DNA of 64,000 nt from Eimeria necatrix. Its lineage: Eukaryota > Apicomplexa > Conoidasida > Eucoccidiorida > Eimeriidae. The translations under genes were made by a program, and so were the position numbers. This document shows positions 10,531-23,014 of the stretch, one piece after another (position 1 is the first letter of the stretch; the number at the start of each line of letters is the position of its first letter). Location of the stretch: contig NW_013651701.1 of NCBI RefSeq assembly GCF_000499385.1, positions 194,454-258,453 on the forward strand. Direction: 5' to 3'. The notes under the pieces are model-generated. The model saw nothing but the letters and a program-made list of their open reading frames with translations. It was not told the origin of the DNA and searched no databases.

Positions 10531-13500
10531 GCTTTTGAAAAGGCTGCCTAGTGGCCCCTTCGCTGTGCAGTGCGCGTGTTTAAGTGTTCCAGCAGTTCAA
10601 ATGTAAAGCAAGTTCAAATACTTTTGTTCTTATCCTCTTGAACCTACGCCCTAATCCCGACTGGCTAGGCGCTGCTGTGCGAAACAACGCCGCGGCGAAC
10701 CGTCGTGGCTGTGAAACTCGTCAGTTGCCGTCCCTGCTGCTGTGCTGAGATATCCGCACTTGCGCCACCAAGCCCATCAGTCAGAGGCTGAGGGTTCGCG
10801 GCGAAGATCTAAGCTTCGACGGGAGGTTTGGGGGTTTAAACCTTCACCTCGTTCCTAGGAAGCAATCCACTACTGTGTTGCCAGTCCGAGGTGTCTGCTT
10901 GTGTTACAAGGTCCAAAAGATCCACACCGTGTAGTGCAAGGCGAGAAAAAGTGATCTGCTGCACTGGGTCTCTTCTGTAACAAGGAAGCTTCAGGTCGCC
11001 TCCCAACGGTCAAAAAGGCTCACGTGTAGTGGGGAGGGAAGCAGCCACAGACTTGCAGTTCAGCTTAGAAGCTTAAAGACTGTCAACGGTTAAGTGGAAG
11101 CGTGAGACAACAACTGGGGTTCTTCAGGAATTTGGGGCCTCTACAGGGCCCCATGAGTGCGAGGCGTTATCGAGAAAAAGGGCCACGCTATCGTTTCATT
11201 TATTCAGGCACTTCAGTGGCATGGAGATCTGTCCAAGTGGATTTGATGCCAATTAAAATGCATAGTTTCAGGCTGTTCTTCGTTCTCTTGTAGGGTGCTG
11301 CATGTGACTAGTCAGCCGCGAGCCGAGCCCACGGCTATTAGAGAAACATTGAACTCTCCTTACAGGTTACGCTACTGTCTCGATTCCTTATGCAGTTGTT
11401 TGTTCCATTGTGTTGTTGTTGGGCAGGCTTTTTATTTTGAGTGTACAGCACATGCATGTGACTAGTCAAGCGTTGGCCACGAGCCGAGCCCGCGGCTATT
11501 AGAGAAACATTGAACTCTCCTTACAGGTTACGCTACTATCTCAATTCCTTATGCAGTTGTTTGTTCCATTCTGCTGCCATTGTGCAGGGTTTTTTTGAGC
11601 ATACAGCTACTCCACGCTTTTCAAACAGAGGGGTAGTATGTGCGTGGAAAGATGCAACTGTGAAGACTGAGGAAGAATAATTTACATCAGCAGTGCTTAA
11701 AGCATGGAGAAGGTAGATCTGTGAGAAACGTTTTGCAGGTAGTGAGTCGTTGCTGACATGGAGGCGCTCACAGGGCGACAAAGGTGTAAGCTGGCTGATA
11801 GGCGGCCGGGCATTACAAATATGTAGCTAAATAGCAGCATCGCATCGATGCGCTGTGCGTGCAAAGGGAATGCTCATTGAGCGAGACGGCACATGCGTTT
11901 CCATCCCTAAAAGCCTGTTTCTTGAGAAAAATGCTCAGTAAAAGGGATACTCCACGTGTTTTCGTTCCTGCGGGCCCGCTTCTTCCCGTTGAGCGCTCTC
12001 TAGTCCAATAATTACATGTATCTTCATTCCTACTGGTCTTTTTTTCTGCGCTGGGCACTTATTATAACAGAGCGGAATGTAGCGCCAGGAACTAGGCTAT
12101 CGCAGCACCACTCCAACCAGAGAGTCCGAGCCAGTGCTCTGTACTGCAGGCGCTTCTTTGCGCTTAGTGAAGGGAGCCAAAATTTTTCAGGAAATGGGCA
12201 TAATGAGCAAAAGAAAGATGAACTCGAAGTCATTTCAGCACACCCTAAGCACAGGCAACACGTTTTACTATTTGCAAATGCAAATGCTTGCTCCACGGGG
12301 AGCTCTGAGAGGCCTATGCTTACTGGATTCCGACGAGCCAAAAGAGACATAAAAAGCGCATCAAGACGCTCCGAAGGTGCTAAACACGAATGTTCCAGTG
12401 GTGAAACTTGAGAGATAGTTCAATATGACAGCAGATGCGAAATTTCAGCGATGACAGGATTGAGAACCTGCTAGTTAGTAATAGAAATGTGCTATGAAGC
12501 GGGTATTACTTCTAGAGTAGGCTGTAATGCTCTGAAGTCCACTTTTCAAATAACACTAGTCACGAATGCGAGCAAGGGTAGGAGTACAAATAAAAGAGCT
12601 ATTATGGCAGGCGTGAACGAAGTCGAACCAGCCCCCTGCCGCGTTATAAAAAGCTAACTCACGTACTTCCTTACCTAAATGCAGCAAGCGGGCTGCTATA
12701 CAGCGTCGGAATAAGGCATTTTCACCAGACAAGGAAACGGCAGATTGCAGAATTCCAGTTATACATTCACTGTAGACTCCAAGTACCGATATTGGGGATG
12801 AAAAGGGACCTTGGCACACTCTTGTTGACAGGCGCAGATCATTCGACCAGAAACTCTTAATGAATGATTGGCAGCACATATTTAGTGAGTGAATCAACGA
12901 GTGACAGGGTTATCATGTTGCCTTCAGTGACACCATACCCGCCGAGCTTCGGCCTCCTCCAAAGTTGCCTCACGAAAATCTTGTCTTCTGAGTAGCAGAA
13001 GCCTGAAAAGAGCAGCTATGTTCGACATGCCACTTAAGCAGCTCGGATTAAGAACGCACAAGATAGTAGCCAAGTTGTCTCCCGAAGATTGGAAAGAATA
13101 CACGTCTTTGCCCGCTTGGCCGCCAGAGTCATGGTAGGAACACGTGATAAGAGTTCCAGAAAGTTAAACATGCGGAAGGCAAATAGGTTTCAAAAAGATA
13201 AACGTTCGTTAACTGCTTCTGAGTTCGAAGTGCCCGCAGTGCAGGTAGAATTAAAGATGTAAGTGATTACGAAGTACTTCCTCACATCAGGTTTGCAAGC
13301 AGTGTTCCGTGAAGTCTGCACGGCAAATCAAAGCCTGGGTTGCACCATGATACAACAGATTGCTGGGTGTGGCCATGCACTGGGAAATGAGACGTTAGTG
13401 TTAGCTGTCGGAGGTACATAGAACACAGGATGTTCCAGAGATAACTGGATGAGTGCATCAAAATTTACCTTTGTAGCTTTGTTATGGTTTCTGCAACGCA

Positions 13501-15348
13501 TAGTTTGCTGCCTTTTGCAGACATCAGATAGGGCACTGCATATTATGGGCCTCAGAGAGCCGCTCCATTACTGTGTGTTGTTATCCATATTATGACAAAG
13601 TATAGAACTTTTCGGCATGCTTGTATTTGCCAAAATTCTGCAAATGCTAAAAACAGATAGGTGAGGAAGACCTGTGCAGCATCGATCTGAAGGCAGAGCG
13701 CAGGGCGCAAGCAACAAAAAAGAGAAGGGAAGCTTCGAAATGCTGAAGCAGCAGGGCGAAGCAAAGCAAGGGGTGACTATGTTAATTTAAGGAACTAAGC
13801 AGATATATATAATGCTTTCTGCACATGTTGACGTCCATTTCCTCTGGAGAAAATTAGTACGATCCAAAGGCCAGAGGCCCTGATGATCTATTGCGGGCAT
13901 AGGCTGACGGCAATTATAGCTTTTGAAAATGGTTTTAAGTATCTCAGAAGCGTCTGCAGTCAGCCATGATGGCTCGAAGATTCCTGAAAGAGGGTCTAAA
14001 TCAATGAGCAGCTAGGGCCCTACTAACCCCGCCTATCAGAAAAATAGGCAGGCGGAGGCAGCATCCCACTGCTACAAACAATTCTTAAGAATATTGAAGT
14101 AGACTAACCTCACAAACATGCAGTGACTTGGCATCGTATTAGGTAGATTAGCACAGCCTCTTGACAGCGGCCACTATTTGACTCTATTTTAAGGCAGATG
14201 GCGCGTAAAATTTGCACTCGAACTGCTTACAGTCTTTCGGAGAGAGTGTTTAACTGGCTCGTTTGCTCACGGCCTCAGCAAAGCCGCTGAGTCGCTTTGA
14301 GGCACTATTTCTCTGAGGCCGATGTCCAATTTTCTATTGCTTCTTCAGCAAACATACATGGCCTTTGCTGTGACTTTCTCCTCTTCTCCTAAAAAGCACG
14401 CTGTATATTTTCTAAAGGTGCGCACACAGAGTGCCTTTGCGTAGAGCCTGTGGCTAGCAGCTAGATATCAATGTAAGGGCGCCATGACGCTTCAGGTATG
14501 TGGCTGAAATTGTCTGTAGTAATGGAGTGAATCATTTGTGTTCCTAATTCGCGGACAGTTAAGTAAATGTTCTGACAGAACCGTTTGGAGATGGTAGCTA
14601 GGGGGAGTGGCTAGTTGTGCCAGTGCGCAGTTTGTTCATATTATGAGTTAATGTCATTTTACTGTAAGATCTAGTTGCAAGGGCGCAAAGTTCATTGCTG
14701 TGGGATTAGGAGTTATGCGGCATTTGCAAAATCGCTGTGCCAATAGCAGTTGGTGCGCAGCAGTATTTTCCAGAGCCAACCTAAGCAGCTTGGGATGAGA
14801 ACAATAAAATTATAACACCAAGTAAATCAGACGAAGACGTCTAGTTGTGCGGCAGATCAGGCTCACTCTCCAGCTAAGTCAAGTTCTGGGGGCTGGCACT
14901 CATTGATGCTGCGGACGCTCATGTGCACAGTCAAAAGCTATGCAAATTTTTTCCTTGTAAGAACTTGGAACTGTAGAAAAGTAATGTTTCGCGTTTTCTA
15001 GTGTACGATCCGGTGCTTTCATTGGAGGAAAAGTCGGAAAAATACCGTAGTCTGCGAGGGAATAAGTGTCGGAGGTGGGCTGAGAGCCGGCCAGAACAAG
15101 CAGACGGAAAAGCGATGAGCATTACAATCCCAAACCACCAGACAATCACAATTACAAGTCTCCAGAATAATACAATAAAACTGTGAACACTAAAAGCAAG
15201 TAGGTCCTTCAATCTATGACCGTTTAGACAAGCTAAGTCTTCCAATCTTGCTTTCGAAATCCCTCTTGCCGACCGCCGCCTCAACCAAGTCCCGCAATCA
15301 AGGCATTGAAAATTCTCTTGCTCTGAACACCTCAGCTTTCAGAGCCAT
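10531..15348. other. Long intergenic region, no supported gene
   Basis: Open frames are short and lack domain, signal-peptide or splice support. The only structure seen is the 161-bp tandem duplication near 11.3-11.6 kb. AT content rises and CAG repeats disappear compared with the first 10 kb, consistent with a switch from a repeat-rich to a repeat-poor segment. Confidence 0.5.
11304..11612. repeat. Tandem duplication, period about 161 bp
   Basis: Two adjacent copies, one starting near 11304 and one near 11456, share the landmarks TGTGACTAGTC, AGCCGAGCCC, GGCTATTAGAGAAACATTG, the stretch around TTACAGGTTACGC and CAGTTGTTTGTTCC. They differ by a few substitutions and small indels, so the event is not very recent. 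No coding potential is visible in either copy. Confidence 0.85.
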
Positions 15349-16005
15349 TTGTTCCTTCAATGGTTAGTGGGGACTGAGAGGTTCAGCTTATATAACGACG
15401 CTGAGTGTGCCGCAAGCCCAACGAGGCACAATAAACATATCCACGGAGCATCCTACGCTTGCTGCTCGAGACAAAGAATGTGGCTTAGTCCATATCAAAC
15501 AAAAGGTCCCGAAAGGCATTCAGGTGGGGATGGAAGCATGGCTTGTCGCTGTTGCGTCTATGGGCGCAGTATGCGCAGATTTTTACAGCCTGCAGGCCGA
15601 ACGCATCAACGCCAAGAAATAGAACCCCCAAGAGCAGCTGCCTCGAACGCTAACTTTTCACATGGAAGTTCAAAAGTTGACAGTAAGCCTGCAGCTAATG
15701 ACCCTGCCACGTTTCTCTTTGGACCCCCAGGAGACGAGAAGGGGAAGTTGCCCACAACTGAAGAGCAAAGGCAGACAGAAGCAGCAAATGCAGCTATCAC
15801 AGCCGTTGTCCCAGTTATGGCGGGGGTCGTCGCAACATCTGTTGCCGCTGCTGCTTTGAGTGCTGCATACCCTCTCCTCCTAGGTGCAGCAGGAACCCAC
15901 TCCTTAGGAGCGGTGGCCACGGGAACTTTCTTTGCGGCTCTTTCAGGCTTGGCAGCCTCAGCTTATTCGAGCGTTCATCTCTCTAGGCAAGAGGGTGATC
16001 CTTGA
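15349..16005 (+). CDS. Hypothetical protein with Ala-rich hydrophobic C-terminus
   Basis: I do not recognise this 218-residue frame. The N-terminal third is Cys/Arg-rich and unremarkable, so the real start may be further in or in another exon. Residues ~148-210 form two hydrophobic Ala/Val/Leu/Gly-rich stretches, divided near a Thr-His-Ser turn and likely to span or insert into a membrane, ending in a short polar tail before the stop. An overlapping frame starting near 15531 begins with a signal-peptide-like sequence (MEAWLVAVASMGAVCA) but stops at 15622, which suggests that a spliced product could join a signal peptide to the hydrophobic part. No junction was convincing. Confidence 0.45.
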   Translation: MFLQWLVGTERFSLYNDAECAASPTRHNKHIHGASYACCSRQRMWLSPYQTKGPERHSGGDGSMACRCCVYGRSMRRFLQPAGRTHQRQEIEPPRAAASNANFSHGSSKVDSKPAANDPATFLFGPPGDEKGKLPTTEEQRQTEAANAAITAVVPVMAGVVATSVAAAALSAAYPLLLGAAGTHSLGAVATGTFFAALSGLAASAYSSVHLSRQEGDP

Positions 16006-17710
16006 ATTCATAGGATTGGAATTTTGAGTCTGTCACAACATAGTAACGTGAAGGCATTCTCATTTGCTAACTTTGGCCTTTCTGGCCCCTGTTGCCAACG
16101 CTTCAAACGCATATAGTTCAGTAGTGACTGAAGGAAACTGGCCTTTTAATGCTTTCGCTGATGAGATTAAAAGCTCCAGTGCGAGGCAAGAGAACGACTA
16201 CTTGTAACCAAATCGCGTGCTGCTGCGAGAGCCCGAAGTGGCGCCAGATCGATGGAAGCTGCCCTTCACGACAACTCAATTTTGTTTAGAATCAGCGATT
16301 TGCTGGGCATTGCAGTCGGCTAAGTGCTGCACGCACTACAGCAGCAAATTCGCCGTAAGGTTAAAGCCTCCAGGCCGGTCATACAATACTCCGGTTGCTG
16401 GTAGGATGCGTTAGCGTCTCTGAGCCCAGTATAACTGTATTCTTGGCGATCTGCCGCTTTGCTTGAAGCTTTTTCATGCTGCATCTTTTCCAGGTTATAT
16501 GACGGCGCAGCGGCCAAGACGGATGGGCCCAGTCTTCGTACTGCACGACTAACGAGCTCAATGCCTAGTTTACACCACTTGACTCATCTTCCCAATCGGC
16601 ATCTGCTACCCAAGAGCTTGAGATGCTGCTTTGGCAGCTTCACTTTGGCGAACTCTTAAAGAGGCGTCACCGTGTAAAGTTTAAGCGCACAGGGTAGCCT
16701 GCACTCACTGCTTCCATTCACGTTTGTGCTATTCTGTCCTTCTTTGCCCCACTCACCGAGCTTATTGCTCACTATCTCGCAATATGCGCTGCTCCTTAGC
16801 TCAAACAGGTGCAGCAAAAGCTGAAACTGGACGTTGCATTCATGCTGGTTGTAGACAACTCTTATTATCAAGCCCTTTGCAGTTTTGTCTCTCATTCAAT
16901 TCGGGGAGTGGAATATAGCGTTTAATTGCATGTGCGCGCTAATCAATGCGCATTTACCCCCTTGAGCTCAGTGCTACTGTCTAGCCCTGTGGCTTCAAGC
17001 CTGCAGCAGCTTAGTCAGCTTCGCAATGTTTTTTCCTTCATTGCTACGGTGGAACTGGCATCATGCACCTTTGAGTGCACTCAGCACTTGCACTGCTGTT
17101 TATTGGGTCTCCTAGGGTGACGAGGATGCAACTCTTTGGTTCTATACCACAGCTCTGCCAGCCGGCTGTTCACGAAGGAGCAAGTTCGCTCTTCAGGCTA
17201 CTCCTTGTGTTCAATGTGGCCTTCAAGAGAAGCGCCAACCGTGGTCCGACATGAGTTACAACCATATCTTTCTCCCTTTTTTGTAAAAACTACAGGGGCA
17301 CATAAAAAATGCGCGCGCATTTCAATTAGTGCTAAAAACAGAAACGCCCAATGGAGACAAAGGACGAACTTGAAATCGTGCAAATCACACGGACGCAGGG
17401 GCAAAACAAGGATTACATGTCAGTTTCACCTCTTCTGATAATAGTTTTCTGACAAAGAGGAATTAAATGAAATGCTGAATGGATGTGGGAATATCTGGGG
17501 GAAGAGAAACGAAAACACCGTTCGCTGTGCGGTTCGGCGACGCCTTGTCCAGTGGAACAACCGACTAGCCCATTGTGGCTCCTCTGGGGTGAAATACTTT
17601 TCGTTCCACATTTTTGTAGCATCTTCAATGTTTAAGTCGTCCTTTGTAATTTTTTGGCCGTAGTATAGGATAGCCGTAGCCACTATAGCCCAACTGGCAC
17701 ATTTGGAAAA
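16006..17710. other. Intergenic, no supported gene
   Basis: Only short frames without domain or signal-peptide support on either strand. It precedes the signal-peptide exon at 17711 and may hold that gene's promoter. Confidence 0.45.
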
Positions 17711-20700
17711 ATGGCACGTTGCCAACGGAACTGTTTACTTCTGTTCTCTCTGCTCTTAGCATTAATCGCTCTTGTTTCAAAAAATGAATCGACAGCCCGC
17801 GCCTCCTTGTTGACAGGTGAGCAAGACCGACTAGAAGTGCGGTGGATAAAGGCGTTTTCTTTTTCACTGCTTGCAGTTAATCGCCGCTGGCAAAACTTTC
17901 AGGCACTATCTATCAACAATACACTATCCGACATCGATGGTTGCTTTAAATCAATTTGTAGAGACGGACATCCTTTGGACAACGGGAAGCTCACCTGAAG
18001 GTCAAGGCCAACCAAGACGCCTTTGGGCCAGTCGTGCATGGGAAAGAGTCTCACAGCCTGTACGTCATGCCGCACTGCTAAAACATGCCAGCTAGTATAC
18101 CATTATCGCTGCGTAATGTTCAATCCTTTTCAGCACCGTAATTACGCTGTGGGCGATCCATGGCCGGCTGCGCTCGTGCACATGTGGTGTCGCAGATTCG
18201 AAGAGCCCTTCAGTCCTTAAAAAGTGCCTTCTCTAGGCGTTCAAAAGCAGAAGCAGATGAGAGGCTGCAGTCCGCTGAGGCTATTGCCATGAGTAGGGCC
18301 ACTTCTTGCTGCTTAGCTCCCACGTTTGCTCTCTGTGCTGCCTTCAGTAAACAGAGCTTCCTTACTAAACGCAGTGCACAATTTGGGTGAATGCGGTACT
18401 CAGGATACTTTGACTGTTTCAACCTAAGCTCTCCCGAAGCAAAGGCTGGGAACGCCATTAGTACGGTTTGTGAAAATCTGGAAGAAGACACTTCTCGACG
18501 CAACTGCTCGTTGTATGCACTTATAATCGCTGAACAACTCAGAAAGGTTGGAGAATGCATGTCGAAAACGACCCCTAGTGATACTGAGCAGAGAATAGGT
18601 GAGCGTGCCTCAATTTTTGGCTAATCAGCAGCGGCAAAGGGGACTAGGGAAATAGAGAAACATGCCACATGGAAGCCAAGGAAAATAGATTCATGCTTTT
18701 GTCTGCTTCTTCAGAATGCTTGAAACTGTATCGTCTTTTTTTAGTTCACCCATTCCTGCGTGAAACAGTAACTGGCGCTTCAGGTAAGCCCACAGTGCTT
18801 CTTCTTCTCGCTGCCCCTAGTGTGTCTCAAATTAGCTTTCAGCGTACATGAAGAATTCAGCGAAAACAAAGTTGGCATTTCTTGTGCTCCTGGTATGCGT
18901 TATGCAGCGGAAGGATACAAGGATGCTGAACGCTGGTTCAACAGCCTCGAAGTATGCCCTTCATATTTACCTTTGCTAACGAAACAGCGTCGTTAAGTAT
19001 AGAAAGGCTTTCCTCAGCCTACTCCTTATTAATTCCCATATTGCAATGCTTTAGTATGGCTTGGTTTGATGCACAGTTCTCGAGTGGACCCCCCGATATT
19101 CCCCTGATTCCTGGGGGAGACTCGTTGAGCCAGGCGTTTGCGAGGCTTAACTGGAGCGCCGTCGGCACTGCAGATAACCAGCACATTCTTTTAGTACACT
19201 TGTTGAAGAGAAGCAGCCTAGACCTGCGAAGCACAAGAAATGGGTTGAAAAGGGTCTGGAACAGAATGAAAAGGCGACAGCCTACAAAGGCAGATGCTAC
19301 CAGACCAGAAGCTGTAGATGTAAGTTGGCCCTCAAGGGATACTTGCGGCAAAAGCGCCAGCTGTGTCGATTGCAAACTGGAATGGTCGTTCTTTAGTACT
19401 TCCCAAACAACGCTTGGGCTTCACTTTTGCTATGTATTCCTTGCCGCAGCTCCTTACTCGAGGATACGAGCTGTTCGTTAACATCCCCCCGCACGCTGAC
19501 CCCGTTGCAGTCCGGCTGACTACTACAATGCTGGCTGACGGGGTGTCATGCCCAGCAGGCAGCTCTCCTAGGATTCCTGAAAAAATTGTGTTGGGCGGGA
19601 GGAAGCCTGTCAAAACGGCTCAGGTTATTGAAGCTGCCATCTTGATAGCTGTTGAGAGGCTCTTTGATGCCAGCGACTGCGTCAGTTTCGACAGAAATGG
19701 CAACCAAGCGGACATGACTTGCAGGCTACTTGAGAAGTACGATCAGTACATGCAAGCTGGAAGGCCTAAGGCGACGGAGACTGGCTTCTCAGGGAGGCTC
19801 CAGGATATCAAAATCCTTGACTTAAGCTCATCTCCTGCCAGTGGCGAAGAAACTAACATCAGCAGCAGCACAGGCCCATCGCCACCTGGAATGGAAGCAC
19901 TTGGAAGGTCCAGTAGCTCACTTAATGAGAATGAAGGGATGAGCGCTCTCCAGGAGATTCAAATTGTTTCACAGGAACTTCGAGAGGAGCAGGCTGAACA
20001 ACTGGCAGAAAGACCCCTGGAAGAATCAACTGGGAGAACGGGCCGTATACTCATGTATACTCAAAATGCAGCTGCTTCGGCTGTTGCTATTTCCCGATTG
20101 AGTATGTACACTATGGTCAGAAAGCTTGTAGCTCAGCAGCCTTCCCGTGGCATTTGGCTTCTTGGAGCCTGTTGGCGAAATAAATTTGCAAGTGATTTGC
20201 CAATGCCATTAGGTGACGTCTGCTTCTCGCGATCATTGTTTTATTGTCCTTTCAGGCTTGAAGTCGAGCACTGTTACCATGCGCATAGTGACGTTATGCT
20301 TGCGAAGCTCATTTTTCACGCGGCAGGCAGTGAGACTTTTGTTAGCCTTCATGGGTAGAGAGCTAGTCCCACAAGAAGGACTCTCGATTTTTCTCCGAAA
20401 AACAAACCACGGGAAGCGCTACTTGGGAATGTATCTGAAGGCACTTGTGGAGCTTAGCACAGGAAGCAAAAGCTTCGGCAAACTCTCAGCTGCAGTGGCT
20501 GGTACAGCAGCTGATGAGGAAAGGCGCGTTATTCGCAAGCAAGAGCAACTCCAGGCGTCATTCGTACAGGTTGCAGCTGAACCTGCAAACCAAGGAAAAA
20601 CTACATTGACCTTGACGGTTGCAACAGCAGTCTTGTTAACCCTTCTGTTTGTGGCTTTCAGTGCTACTTTTTCATCTGTTGTGGTAGCCATGGCTCTTCT

Positions 20701-20761
20701 TCTAGTTTTTCTCCTGCTCGCAAAAAATCTTGTGAACACGTTCAATGCATTGGGGTCATAA
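17711..20761 (+). CDS. Multi-exon secreted/membrane protein of unknown function
   Basis: The first exon, 17711-17816, codes for a strong signal peptide (MARCQRNCLLLFSLLLALIALV) and ends at GTGAGC in phase 1. Supported internal pieces are 18714-18783 (clean acceptor TTCTTCAG, donor GTAAGC), an exon ending at 18951 (donor GTATGC) and a long exon of about 850 bases ending at 20212. That one joins the last exon, 20256-20761, with matching phase across a short intron with a TTTCAG acceptor. The last ~50 residues are very hydrophobic, with two likely membrane helices (around TLTVATAVLLTLLFVAF and VVVAMALLLVFLLLA). The middle is Ser/Glu-rich. I do not recognise the family; the exon chain between 17817 and 19362 is only partly solved, with an in-frame stop at 18388-18390 that must lie in an intron or mark decay. 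Confidence 0.6.
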
Positions 20762-23014
20762 ACAGTTGTAGAGAAGCAAAAAAGGGGAAGGAAAAGAGAG
20801 TCACTAACTGGTGTTATTCAGTGATTTGGTATCATGAATCGGCAAAGCTTCGTCTTTCAAGAGCAACTGTATAGACAGCAATCCGCTTGCCCGGAAATGG
20901 CCCCACAAGGAGACCCTCACCAACAGGAGACCCTGGCGGGAAAAGGTCAAAGTTTCTCAAGGCGTCTTCATTTGCCTTTTTGTGCTGCGGGTTTTGGCAT
21001 TCGCTTCACTGAACTTTCATCGCAGCCTGATTTGTTAGGCATTCCGCGAACGCCTGCTGCTCCACAGCAAGTGATTCGCGTGCATCGCGAATTGTTTTAA
21101 AGAGGAACTGTTAAACGGGAACTGCTCTTGTGCACCAAGCCCCAAAGTTTTTTGTAAGCATCCGCAATAATTCTGCGAGAGCCTGAAAGGTGTTGAAAGA
21201 TATGCAATCTAACGATAAATTGTCAAAAATTAACCAACTTCCGCAGGTCTGCAGCCTGGAAGTGCGTTTAACGTAAAGTGCATTCCTATACGCAGATTAA
21301 CCTCTGCGCCGGTGTCAGTTTCCCATTTGTGATTTGTCACTTTGTCAGAACTCAGCCCTTGATAATTTCTGCCTAATATCATGCAAGACGTGCCAAATTC
21401 TGCTGTAGTGGCTTTCACCTGCTACGCTTCTTTTTTGCCGTTCAACTGGGCTCAGCTGTTTGCAAGCCACGCATCAGAACACAACGCGGCACGTAACTGC
21501 ACGCACTCTGTAGGCCTATTCATTCACAATCCACCCAGCAATGGACGCGTGGGGGGAATCTTCTGCGTATTCAGGCAGTGAGTTCTGCGGTTCCCCACTT
21601 TGCGCTTGCAGCAGCGACGTGCTGTAGGCCAGAACATGCATGCCACATGCTCTAAGAAAGGAATGCTCCTGTATCCGACTTAAATGTGCCGAGCGGTAGG
21701 CAGCTCGCTGTCGTCGCCCTCATCACTAATGCAGAAGCGCGCTTTGAAATCTTTCCCAAGCTAGCGAGACACTGAAAGTATTAAAAACTGCTTGACCGCA
21801 CCGGCGGCGGCAGACGCTCGAATTTGAAAAAAAGCATAATAATCAGTCTTGGGTCTACTGCTTTATACTCGAGTGTGTCAGTGCAAAAAGCAAGTGACAC
21901 TGCGCGCTGAGACAACAGAACACGCCCATACCCACAACATCGCCGGCACTAGCACAAATATTGCTGGTAGTGTTCGCCACGGCCTGGGCCCGACAAACAT
22001 AATGCAAATTAATTTACGTCACCACAGAACTACAACTTGCATTGCTCGCAGTCGCCCGCCGCTAGAACGTTCCCTAATAAACAAAAAAGCGCTGCGTAGA
22101 GCGTACATTGCCTCAGTGGAAGTTGAAACCATATATTGGCTTGCTTTATAAACGAGCTGGTTGGAAACGCCTTAACAGCGTGAATCGCAGGCTTGTGCAG
22201 ATAAACCCAAGCCGCTCATCGAGGAGTGGAGCCAGCTGCGAGCAAGAAGAATACTATGCTCGCAGTTCCTTCTGTCTGTACCCTTTAACCCCGACTGCTT
22301 CCCGAACTAGGTCCAAACGGTGTGCCCCATCCGCTACAGAACTTCCGGGTCTTCAGCAGCAGCTTATGCCTCTGCCGAGCTGAAAGGAACTGAAGGAAGC
22401 ACCACCGCCGTGTAGACGCTCTTGAAAGGAAAGGACTTGAAGGCGCTGTGCCAACTCGCCGCAGCCATTAACAAAGTTTTCCCTTCGTAGCGCTCATCAT
22501 ATGTGAAACGCTTGAGCCCCCATTACAACAGACAGCACGAGCCGGAACTGCTACACTTGCTGAAAAACGTGCACTGAACCCGGTAGCTATCTTCACGGTC
22601 GGCCCATCATATACAGATATCCTCAGACGAAACCCATCCATCATAAAAGTGTACTGAATCCCCCACAACGCTAGCCCTCATGCATAGTGAGAACAAAACC
22701 GCACGACGGGCCTTAGTGCGACGCCAGTTCGGGATGCGGGACCTTCGGAGCCTATTACCAAGATGTCCGCGGCAAAAATGCTGAGGGAACTTTGTCCTAA
22801 AATATTCGGCGCAAGCGCGTAGCATGGCGCTGCAACAAGCTGGCAGTGATCCAAAGGTGCAGAGCGTCATTAACTCATAATCTCTGACAAAGCAACGCTA
22901 CCCCCTGTGCGGCATGCACTTCGTCACCTTGTTATTCCACCATGGTTTCGTCCACACAAGTAACACGTGATCCGCAACAATATCCTTCAAAAACGGAAAG
23001 CTTCCCAGTTCGCT
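20762..23014. other. Intergenic, no supported gene
   Basis: Short frames only. Nothing on either strand showed a domain, signal peptide or RNA-gene structure. It separates two genes whose 3' ends face each other (17711-20761 on plus and 23015-24484 on minus). Confidence 0.45.

Noticed and set aside
11739..11741. Isolated acceptor-triplet-donor match (gta, GTGAGT) outside the array
   Set aside because: One match in several kilobases is within chance expectation. I use it, and a similar one at 18057-18059 (cct, GTACGT), as a rough background rate.
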